A stretch of 64,000 nt of DNA from Spirosoma utsteinense (GTDB lineage: Bacteria; Bacteroidota; Bacteroidia; Cytophagales; Spirosomataceae). The stretch lies in the NCBI RefSeq assembly GCF_014282275.1, contig NZ_VFIA01000029.1:1-64000 (forward strand), written 5' to 3'. Below are positions 25,195 through 32,773 of this stretch, piece after piece; within the stretch, counting starts at the first letter, position 1, and every line of letters begins with the position of its first letter. The notes beneath the pieces were generated by a model, which was given only the letters and a program-made list of their open reading frames with translations, was not told the origin of the DNA and ran no database searches. The position numbers were made by a program, and so were the translations under genes.

Positions 25195-25530
25195 ATGTAA
25201 GATGCCAGAAAAGTAATAACGTTCGATCGTCCAATACAAAGGTTACTAAAATTCGTGACAACGGCGAAACAGACTTAGGTTGTTTTTTCTACAGCAGCAT
25301 TAGTAACTAAAGGCTTTATCGCGTCAATAAGGCCATTTTTCCGTCCTGTTCGTAACCGCGTCACGGTGTAAGTAATTGCCACTTAGCACAAACCACCCAT
25401 GACTGATTCAGCGGCCTGGCAGCCACGCGCCTTATTAAAAACGATAGTGGCATCAGCCTTACAGCGCAACTTATCTCAAGAACCATGCCCGTAATCCGGT
25501 GCCCTGAAGATACCGGCCTGGGTGGAAATG

Positions 25531-25566
25531 AAAAAGGCGCAGACCCCATGAGATCTGCGCCTTTTT
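25531..25566 (-). terminator. Intrinsic terminator of the upstream TonB receptor
   Basis: AAAAAGGCGCAGA at 25531-25543 pairs with TCTGCGCCTTTTT at 25554-25566. On the minus strand this is a GC stem followed by a T-run, 10 bp past the stop codon of the 855-residue receptor. It separates the two receptor genes into different transcripts. Confidence 0.85.
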
Positions 25567-25575
25567 CCCAATCGG

Positions 25576-28143
25576 TCAGAACGTGTACCGCAGGGTGGTT
25601 CCGTAGGTTCTGGGGTCGCCGAGTACGGCTCCATACTGGCCGGCATTGCCAGCCGCCGGGAGCAGTTGTTCGAAATAATCCTTGTTCGTCAGGTTACGTG
25701 CCCATAGCAGGATCGATACCCCATTGGAGGCCCGGAAACCAACTCTGGCGTTCAGCAAGGTGTAGCCGTCGATATTCAGGTATAGCGAGGGCGACGCGCT
25801 CGACGAGAAAGAGGACCGGTAGTAGGTATCGAGGGCCAGGAAGTACCGCCCGCTCTGGCTGAACAGCTTCCCGGCACCAGAAATCTCGCCACCCAACGAG
25901 CCAGCCCATTTAGAGATACCCGGCAGAACACCCCCCGAGATATCCTTGAACGCAGACTCTCCACCGGTTTCTTCAAGGGGTACAGGGGCGTTTTTGAAGG
26001 AAATGTATTTACCGTCGGTGTAGGCAAGGGCACCGTTTACCGTGAAATTGCTGGTGACCCGAACGTTTCCATCCAGTTCGACACCTTTCACCCGTACTTT
26101 CTCCGCGTTGGCAAGATACCCCCTGTTTACTCCTACTTCAGCGGTTTGCACCTGCGTCTGGTAGTCTCTGATGTCGGTGTTGTAGACCGTTAGATTCAGC
26201 GTAGACCCCGGTGTTGGGCGGGTCTTCACGCCAACCTCTACGTGGGTCACGTATTCTGGTTTCACTTTGGCCAGATCGATCAGAACGACGCCGTTGGCCG
26301 TCGGCAATCCACCCAGGTTGACGCCAACCGGTTTGTAACTGTTCGCATACGTTGCATAGGCATTAAATTGCTTGCTGGCCCGGTAAGCCAGGGTCAACTG
26401 GCCCGAGAAGTTGTTCTCTTCGACGCCAAACGCGAATGCCTGATTGGTGTAAACGCCATTTTTGAGGGCCAGCAAAGCCGGTTCGGTGGTTTGCAGCCCC
26501 CCGTAGGTCTCCCGTTTATAGTCTACGTCTTTCTTGTCGTAATTGAACCGCAGGCCGGGCAGTAAATGCCATTTGTCGCCGATAGTCCAGTCGAGCTGGC
26601 CAAATACGGCTCCACCCAGGGTCTTGAGCCGCGATGTTGTCCGGGTACCGAATCCATCGAGAAGACCGGGCGTTTTCCATAAGGCGCTGGTCGAGCTTTG
26701 TGAAAAACGCCACTGGGCCGAACCCGATTCCTCCGTTTGAACGGGATCTGACCGGAGATCCTGATCGATCAGGAACACCCCAACGACTCCGCTCAGGCGG
26801 GACGAGAACTGCCCGGCATACCGAATTTCCTGTGTCCATTGCTGATGCTGCGAGTTACCCTGTGATTTGGTCAGCACCGGAAGACCGGTAAAGTCTCTGT
26901 CGTTGGATGGATCCCATTTCCAATACCGCCAGGCCGTGGTCGACGTCAGTTTGCCACCCCCTATCCGGGCGTCGACATTGACCGAAGCACCCCCGAAATC
27001 ATTGTTTGACCGCCAGGGCGTATCGGTATCGGTGACCCGGTCGAATGGATTCGTAGTAGGCAGTTTGTAACCGAGATCGGCAATTATAGTGTTGAATTGA
27101 CGGTAAGCCGCCCGCTTCGTTGGTACTACCCCAGCTAAAACGGTTGCATACCCGTCGGGGCGTTGCCGGGAGTTATCACCCGCTACCGTAACAGACACCC
27201 TGTCCGATGGGGTATACAGCAACTGTGCTCTGTACCCTACGTTATTCAGGGTATTGGTAGGTTTAAGCGTTGTGAGGTTATAAATGGTCCCGTCCCGCTG
27301 CGTACCCGAAAAAGAAACCCGGGCTGCCAGCTTTTTGCTCAGCGGGCCGGTTATAGACGCTTTCGCCTGAATATAATTCAGGTTGCCAAAGCTTGTTTCA
27401 AAACTGGCACCGGGCTGAAAGCTGGGGGCACGTGTGACAACGTTAAACGCACCGGCCGTGGTATTCTTGCCAAAAAGCGTCCCCTGCGGGCCACGGAGTA
27501 CCTCTACCTGCTCAATATCGATAAAATCGAGCGACGTGGCCGCCGGACGGGCATAATACACGCCGTCTACATAAAACCCTACCCCCGGGTCTATACCATC
27601 GTTGGTAAGGCCAAAACTCGACCCCAGCCCGCGAATGTTGAGCGTCGTGTTACGGGCATTGGATGCGTAGAGCTGTACACTGGGAACCAGTTCCTTTAAG
27701 CGGTTCACGTTGAACGCACCCGCATCTTCGGCACGGACACCGCTGACAACCGAAATCGGAATGGGAACGTCCTGCGCCGACTCCTGACGGCGTCTGGAGG
27801 TAATGACCACGTCGGATAATTGATTCGCGCCTTCCTGGAGTTTTATTTCTGTATTATCCTCATTGATTATTACTTCGGTTGTTTGATACCCAACGAAAGA
27901 CACAATGACCGTGAAGGGAAGCTTTTGGCCGGTAATCAGCATAAACTGACCGTCCTCTTTGGTTGGTGCCCCATTAGTCGTGCCTTTGATCGCTACCGTT
28001 GCGCCAACTAACCTCTTGTTGGACTGGGCATCGACAACCGTTCCGGAAACCGTTGCATTAATAACAGGCGCGTTCTGCGCTGATAAAAATAAGGGAATGA
28101 TAAAGAGGCCAAAAAAGAAAACCGACTTGAAAATTTGTCTCAT
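25576..28143 (-). CDS. TonB-dependent outer-membrane receptor
   Basis: The 855-residue product has a signal peptide (SVFFFGLFIIPLFLSAQ), a CarboxypepD_reg-like domain (GTVVDAQSNKRLVGATVAIKG), a plug with VEVLRGPQGTLFGKNTTAG, and a barrel ending TYGTTLRYTF. The RGPQGTLFGKNTTAGAFN plug motif is typical of siderophore- and cobalamin-type TonB receptors as opposed to SusC. No SusD, sigma factor or anti-sigma gene adjoins it. The ligand is unknown. It sits upstream of the 966-residue receptor, with a terminator between. Confidence 0.93.
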   Translation of the reverse strand: MRQIFKSVFFFGLFIIPLFLSAQNAPVINATVSGTVVDAQSNKRLVGATVAIKGTTNGAPTKEDGQFMLITGQKLPFTVIVSFVGYQTTEVIINEDNTEIKLQEGANQLSDVVITSRRRQESAQDVPIPISVVSGVRAEDAGAFNVNRLKELVPSVQLYASNARNTTLNIRGLGSSFGLTNDGIDPGVGFYVDGVYYARPAATSLDFIDIEQVEVLRGPQGTLFGKNTTAGAFNVVTRAPSFQPGASFETSFGNLNYIQAKASITGPLSKKLAARVSFSGTQRDGTIYNLTTLKPTNTLNNVGYRAQLLYTPSDRVSVTVAGDNSRQRPDGYATVLAGVVPTKRAAYRQFNTIIADLGYKLPTTNPFDRVTDTDTPWRSNNDFGGASVNVDARIGGGKLTSTTAWRYWKWDPSNDRDFTGLPVLTKSQGNSQHQQWTQEIRYAGQFSSRLSGVVGVFLIDQDLRSDPVQTEESGSAQWRFSQSSTSALWKTPGLLDGFGTRTTSRLKTLGGAVFGQLDWTIGDKWHLLPGLRFNYDKKDVDYKRETYGGLQTTEPALLALKNGVYTNQAFAFGVEENNFSGQLTLAYRASKQFNAYATYANSYKPVGVNLGGLPTANGVVLIDLAKVKPEYVTHVEVGVKTRPTPGSTLNLTVYNTDIRDYQTQVQTAEVGVNRGYLANAEKVRVKGVELDGNVRVTSNFTVNGALAYTDGKYISFKNAPVPLEETGGESAFKDISGGVLPGISKWAGSLGGEISGAGKLFSQSGRYFLALDTYYRSSFSSSASPSLYLNIDGYTLLNARVGFRASNGVSILLWARNLTNKDYFEQLLPAAGNAGQYGAVLGDPRTYGTTLRYTF

Positions 28144-28393
28144 TGTGAACTGTGTGTATTGTATGGATGAATGGTGTTGATTAGCTGTGCTGGAGCTGTG
28201 TCGTCAATGCCTTCGCGACAACAAAAACAGAAAATGTAGTGCGATAAATAATTGATTTTCATCTTCTTCAAGCTAATTACGCCTACTACTCCCAGTACTC
28301 CCGGTTGTAGATAGACTATTAGTAGTTATACTCTATTGATTATATAGAGTTTGCAAATAAACCATTATGTTTGCTGCACATCCAAATGCACCG

Positions 28394-28963
28394 ATGAAAT
28401 TATTGGTGTATTTGACCTTTTTCTTGGTTTGCAAACAGCATTACCCGAAAAAAGTCAATTTTACAGGAATAGCCCATTCGTATCCTATGTAAATTCTTAT
28501 CTGTTACGAGCGGTATTGTCTGGCCTGAACACCGCTCCTGGCAACAGGTCTGGTGGACATCCCGGTCGGGGTGGCTTAATTTGTTACAGTGGATTCGGGC
28601 TGAACAGCGATTTAATCATCGCATAAAGGGCGACCAGCTGGCGGCTGGCTATAGCTCCAACTGGCGGGTCAGGTATAATTTCATGCTTCAGATACCCCGA
28701 AAGGAGAAACGATCCGGCCGGGCGTGCCGAATTTCGGGATTCAGGATGAAGCCTTCATTAATTTGGGAAAACAGATCACCTATAATTACTTCGACCAGAA
28801 TAGGTTCTTCATGGGCTTTTCTTATCCGTTCAGCAAATCGCTGACCGAGCAGGCGGGCTACAGGAATCTGTTTCAACAGCAGGCGACCGGCAATGTATTC
28901 GTCAATAATCACGTGGCCCGGCTGCTTTTGTTCCATACGCTGGACTTGCGCAGACAGCCTTGA
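28394..28963 (+). pseudogene. Decayed DUF2490 gene
   Basis: A signal-peptide-like start (MKLLVYLTFFLVC) at 28394 is soon stopped. From about 28521 one frame reads WPEHRSWQQVWW and then WIRAEQRFNHRIKGDQL. At about 28703 one G appears to be missing, and the next frame continues with PNFGIQDEAFINLGKQ, NYFDQNRFFMGFSYPFSKSL and RLLLFHTLDL. The order matches the C-terminal half of DUF2490 proteins, and an intact paralogue is at 6334-7122. At least one frameshift and loss of part of the 5' half make this non-functional. Confidence 0.75.
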
Positions 28964-28974
28964 AGGAGTGCGGC

Positions 28975-29568
28975 TTACTGGAAGTAGCCGGTCAGTTCAC
29001 CATAGCCCAGCACATGGCCATTCATGGCCTCCAGCACATCCTGCTTCCCCGGAAGGTCGGTAAACGACAGAACCTGATCGAGGGCATATACCCGAAATAC
29101 GTAGGCATGCCGACCAATGGGTGGGCAGGGACCAATAAACTTCATACCGCCGGTTCCGTTCTTACCAACCCGCGCGCCCAGCATCCGCAGTTGTTCCGGC
29201 ATAACCCCTTCCGGCAAACTCCGAACCGATGGAGGTAGGTTGTAGACGACCCAGTGGGAGAGGTTGTAGAGTGAATAATCGGGTGTTGGCACGTCATAGT
29301 CGGTTACCAGCACGACATAAGACCCAACCCCGGAATCAGGGTTTTCCCAAAGCAGGGCAGGCGACAGTTCTTTTCCTTTACAGCTACAACTAACGGGCAA
29401 ATCGCCATTGGGAGGAAATGAACTGCTAGACAGGGTCAACGTCTTGCGGAGAGTACCCAGCTGTGCCAGTTCGTTTTCGCGCCCCCTCCTGGCCAGCCAA
29501 TGCATGGTAACTGCAACAGCTACCAGGACAACGAACAATCCTAGTAGAATTTGGGAGATCAGGCGCAT
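28975..29568 (-). CDS. YbhB/YbcL-type phosphatidylethanolamine-binding protein (PEBP)
   Basis: The 197-residue protein has an N-terminal membrane anchor (ISQILLGLFVVLVAVAVTMHWL) followed by a PEBP fold: LSPALLWENPDSGVGSYVVLVTDYD, LSHWVVYNLP and FIGPCPPIGRHAYVFRVYALD. Bacterial PEBP proteins bind small anionic ligands; their physiological role is unresolved. The anchor suggests a periplasm-facing domain. It is convergent with the decayed DUF2490 gene, 11 bp away. Confidence 0.88.
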   Translation of the reverse strand: MRLISQILLGLFVVLVAVAVTMHWLARRGRENELAQLGTLRKTLTLSSSSFPPNGDLPVSCSCKGKELSPALLWENPDSGVGSYVVLVTDYDVPTPDYSLYNLSHWVVYNLPPSVRSLPEGVMPEQLRMLGARVGKNGTGGMKFIGPCPPIGRHAYVFRVYALDQVLSFTDLPGKQDVLEAMNGHVLGYGELTGYFQ

Positions 29569-29570
29569 AT

Positions 29571-29608
29571 AAAAAGCCGGTCAAGTACGTTAGGGTATCT
29601 GACCGGCT
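29571..29608 (-). terminator. Intrinsic terminator
   Basis: On the minus strand AGCCGGTCAGATAC... pairs with TTGACCGGCT and is followed by five T residues. It is about 120 bp past the stop of the 29730-30419 gene and just before the PEBP start, so it ends the upstream transcript. Confidence 0.7.
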
Positions 29609-29729
29609 AATTAAGCGTAAAAACCGTTACGTTGCCTATCTACACATGAACGGTTGAGCAACAACTATCGCACGGACCTGTTTCTTTCATATATGTGACC
29701 GAAACAGCGCTACTAACCGACAGCCCGGG

Positions 29730-30419
29730 TCAGGCCGCCCGGCTACTCGACGGACGGCGCAGGAGCGTAGCGCGCGTAGGCTGACTGTTGTTGCGCGACT
29801 CCTCGATAACCTGCTCCGATACCAGGCCGACGTGGTTCGCGCGTTTCAGCACATAGTCGAATGGTATGTTGTAATAATTGACCACTTCGCTACGGAAACT
29901 ATCCGGAAACCGGGACAGCCGAAGCCCGAAAAACTTGCGAATTTCTTCTTCCGGCAGCATAGCCGCCAGCGCCAGCCGCTCAGCTTCGACCAGCAAAGCT
30001 GAACGCGAGGGGTACATATGTTCCAGGCCGACAGAAGCGGTCAGAATGTTCAGGAATAAATTCTTGTACATCGCCGACAGTTCGGCTGGCAAAATGACCC
30101 AGCCCTGCTCCCGGAACTTAGCCGAGAAACCCGTCAGGCCCTGCTCACCCCGAATCTCACCGGCAATCATCTCCTGAGGAAACCGGAGCCGGTCGGGATC
30201 GGTTTTCTGCAAGCGGAATACGACGGCTTCGACGGGGCTTTTCTGAAACAATAAATCGGCGGGCATGACCTGGGTATTTTCCCATTGGTCGGTCATGCGC
30301 ATAAATAAACTCTCGTTGACGGTCAATTTTTCTGGGCCGCCCAGACTGACCAGCATCCGGCGAAAAGACGCCAGAAAATCGATCTGAAGTTGGTTTGGAT
30401 TATTTCTTCCTCGCTTCAT
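29730..30419 (-). CDS. Unknown protein, distantly ImmA/IrrE-like
   Basis: The 229-residue cytoplasmic protein has a C-terminal half whose layout (VEAERLALAAMLPEEEIRKFF, then FRSEVVNYYNIPFDYVLKRANHVGLV) recalls the tail of ImmA/IrrE metallopeptidases, where a protease domain is followed by a helix that recognises its partner. The HExxH zinc motif expected upstream is absent, so it is probably not an active protease. No helix-turn-helix partner gene is adjacent. Family assignment is tentative. Confidence 0.6.
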   Translation of the reverse strand: MKRGRNNPNQLQIDFLASFRRMLVSLGGPEKLTVNESLFMRMTDQWENTQVMPADLLFQKSPVEAVVFRLQKTDPDRLRFPQEMIAGEIRGEQGLTGFSAKFREQGWVILPAELSAMYKNLFLNILTASVGLEHMYPSRSALLVEAERLALAAMLPEEEIRKFFGLRLSRFPDSFRSEVVNYYNIPFDYVLKRANHVGLVSEQVIEESRNNSQPTRATLLRRPSSSRAA

Positions 30420-30786
30420 GCGGTTGGGGCGCCGACACGCTGGTTTTCAGGCCAGTTACCGGCGTCATTAGTATGGTTGTTTGTTGCCAATAAGGGAGGT
30501 AAATATACGAAATAAACGGCTCATGTAGAAGCCCGATCAGAAAGATAACCGGTCATCCGGCAGCCTCCCGGCCAGCTACGCGTAATTGGCCCGCAACCGC
30601 TTTTCAGGAGCGCCTACGCGCCGGATTTACAGGCTTCGACAACTCCATGCCGTATGCGCCCGCAAACTCCCTACCTTTGCGGCTCAAACCGATAGCTGCG
30701 TGCTTATTTTTGGGCGCTGTATCCGTTGCCTGAAAACGAGTACAGCCCGAAGCCAATCATTCTATTACGAATTCGCTTATTCTCCA
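30420..30786. other. Divergent promoter region upstream of aspS
   Basis: No gene is supported here, although the aspS frame stays open upstream to 30586 without resembling the N-terminus of aspartyl-tRNA synthetase. TACCTTTG at 30672-30679 matches the Bacteroidota -7 consensus TAnnTTTG on the plus strand, about 110 bp upstream of the aspS start; no clear -33 box was found. Confidence 0.4.
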
Positions 30787-32538
30787 ATGCTAAGAACCCA
30801 CACGTGCGGCCAGCTCCGCTTAACCGACGACAATACCACCGCAACCCTTTGCGGCTGGGTTCAAACCGTCCGCGACAAAGGCGGTGTTCTCTGGATCGAC
30901 CTCCGCGACCGCTACGGCATCACCCAGCTCCTGCTCGAAGATGGTCAGACATCGCCCGACCTGTTTACCACAGCCCGTTCCTTTGGGCGTGAGTTTGTCG
31001 TGCAGGCAACGGGAACCGTTATCGAGCGGAAATCTAAAAACCCCAATCTGCCCACCGGCGACATTGAAATCAAGGTAACGTCGCTGACGGTGCTCAATCC
31101 GGCGAAACTTCCACCGTTCCTGATCGATGACGAAACCGACGGAGGGGATGACCTGCGTCTGAAATACCGATACCTCGACCTCCGCCGGAATCCCGTTCGG
31201 CGCAACCTCGAACTGCGCCACCGAATGGCCCAGCAAACGCGGTTATATATGGACGGGAACGATTTTATTGAAGTCGAAACACCCGTGCTGATCAAATCGA
31301 CGCCCGAAGGAGCGCGGGACTTTGTCGTGCCAAGCCGCATGAACCCCGGTGAGTTCTATGCGCTGCCCCAGTCGCCCCAGACCTTCAAACAACTGCTGAT
31401 GGTATCCGGCTTCGATCGCTACTACCAGATCGTAAAATGTTTCCGTGATGAAGACCTGCGCGCCGACCGTCAGCCGGAATTCACGCAGATCGACTGCGAG
31501 ATGTCATTCGTGGAGCAGGAAGACATTCTTAACATGTTCGAAGGGCTGGTCCGGCATTTGTTCAAAGCGGTAAAAGGCATCGACCTGGCCGAAGTCCCCC
31601 GCATGACCTACGCTGAAGCCATGCGCCGGTACGGCTCGGACAAACCGGATACGCGTTTCGGAATGGAGTTTGCCGAACTTACCGGACTGGCTCAGGGCAA
31701 AGGGTTCCCGGTCTTCGACTCTGCCGAACTGGTTGTTGGCATAAACGCCCCGGGCTGCGCCCATTATACCCGTAAACAACTGGATGAATTGACGGAGTGG
31801 CTCAAACGACCACAAATTGGCGCAAAAGGGCTGATCTACGTTCGGTACAACGAAGATGGCAGCCTCAAATCGTCGGTTGACAAGTTCTATAGCGAAGCTG
31901 ATTTGAAAGCCTGGGCCGAACAGCTCAATGCAAACCCCGGTGACCTGATGCTCATCGTATCGGGAGAGGCCGCCAAAGCCCGCAAGTACCTGAACGAGTT
32001 ACGCCTGGAGATGGGCAGCCGGCTCGGCCTGCGCGACCCGTACACGTTCAGCAGCCTGTGGGTGCTGGATTTCCCCCTCCTCGAATACGGCGAAGATGAG
32101 AACCGCTGGTTCGCCATGCACCATCCTTTCACGTCGCCTAAACCGGAGGATATATCCCTGCTGGACAGCGACCTGGGCGCTGTTCGGGCGAATGCCTATG
32201 ACATGGTCATCAATGGTACTGAAGTAGGTGGTGGCTCCATCCGTATCTTTAACCGTGAACTACAGGCCCGCATGTTCAGCATCCTGGGCTTCTCGGACGA
32301 GGAAGCCAAAGCCCAATTCGGTTTCCTGATGGACGCTTTCGAGTATGGAGCCCCCCCACACGGCGGTATTGCCTTTGGTTTCGATCGGCTGTGTTCGCTG
32401 TTTGGCGGTGCCGACTCGATTCGGGATTTTATCGCCTTCCCGAAAAACAACTCAGGCCGGGATGTGATGATCGACTCGCCGTCAACGATTTCGCCAGCCC
32501 AGCTGGCCGAACTGAAAATAACGACGACCGTTTCGTAA
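30787..32538 (+). CDS. aspS: Aspartyl-tRNA synthetase
   Basis: It charges tRNA(Asp) with aspartate. The start chosen is the ATG at 30787 (583 residues), where the product begins [12 protein letters not shown] as bacterial AspRS proteins do. An N-terminal OB-fold anticodon-binding domain (about 1-105) precedes the class II catalytic core with motif 2 [19 protein letters not shown] and motif 3 [10 protein letters not shown]; an inserted GAD-type domain of the bacterial form lies between. A long perfect palindrome lies 29 bp past the stop. Confidence 0.96.
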   Translation: MLRTHTCGQLRLTDDNTTATLCGWVQTVRDKGGVLWIDLRDRYGITQLLLEDGQTSPDLFTTARSFGREFVVQATGTVIERKSKNPNLPTGDIEIKVTSLTVLNPAKLPPFLIDDETDGGDDLRLKYRYLDLRRNPVRRNLELRHRMAQQTRLYMDGNDFIEVETPVLIKSTPEGARDFVVPSRMNPGEFYALPQSPQTFKQLLMVSGFDRYYQIVKCFRDEDLRADRQPEFTQIDCEMSFVEQEDILNMFEGLVRHLFKAVKGIDLAEVPRMTYAEAMRRYGSDKPDTRFGMEFAELTGLAQGKGFPVFDSAELVVGINAPGCAHYTRKQLDELTEWLKRPQIGAKGLIYVRYNEDGSLKSSVDKFYSEADLKAWAEQLNANPGDLMLIVSGEAAKARKYLNELRLEMGSRLGLRDPYTFSSLWVLDFPLLEYGEDENRWFAMHHPFTSPKPEDISLLDSDLGAVRANAYDMVINGTEVGGGSIRIFNRELQARMFSILGFSDEEAKAQFGFLMDAFEYGAPPHGGIAFGFDRLCSLFGGADSIRDFIAFPKNNSGRDVMIDSPSTISPAQLAELKITTTVS

Positions 32539-32567
32539 ATAAGCCAACAAAGTCTGTAAGGAGGTTA

Positions 32568-32648
32568 CCCCAACATAGCTAAAAGGGCCTCAGGAAGGAG
32601 CTACGCATTGTGTAGCTCCTTCCTGAGGCCCTTTTAGCTATGTTGGGG
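32568..32648. repeat. Long perfect palindrome, 37-bp arms, downstream of aspS
   Basis: Bases 32568-32604 are exactly complementary to 32612-32648 with a 7-base loop. No T-run follows, so this is not a standard intrinsic terminator, though such a stem could stabilise or terminate the aspS transcript. Its sequence is unrelated to the other long palindromes in the window. Confidence 0.85.
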
Positions 32649-32676
32649 CATTTATTTGTTTAGTTATCAGAAATAG

Positions 32677-32709
32677 TTGTTTAGGCACTTTATTTGGGTA
32701 TTATATTTG
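32677..32709 (+). promoter_or_regulatory. Candidate Bacteroidota-type promoter
   Basis: TATATTTG at 32702-32709 matches the -7 consensus TAnnTTTG, with TTG at 32677-32679 placed 22 bases upstream. It is 64 bp before the start of the large SGNH/DUF11 gene. Confidence 0.4.
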
Positions 32710-32773
32710 ATCCAGCAAAATGTGAAAACACGAACAGGTTTTCATTACTCTACACCATATATAGAATTACTTT

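Noticed and set aside
22294-28143. The two TonB receptors as a SusC/SusD glycan-uptake locus
   Set aside because: Neither has an adjacent SusD gene, and a strong terminator separates them; the second has a siderophore-type plug motif.
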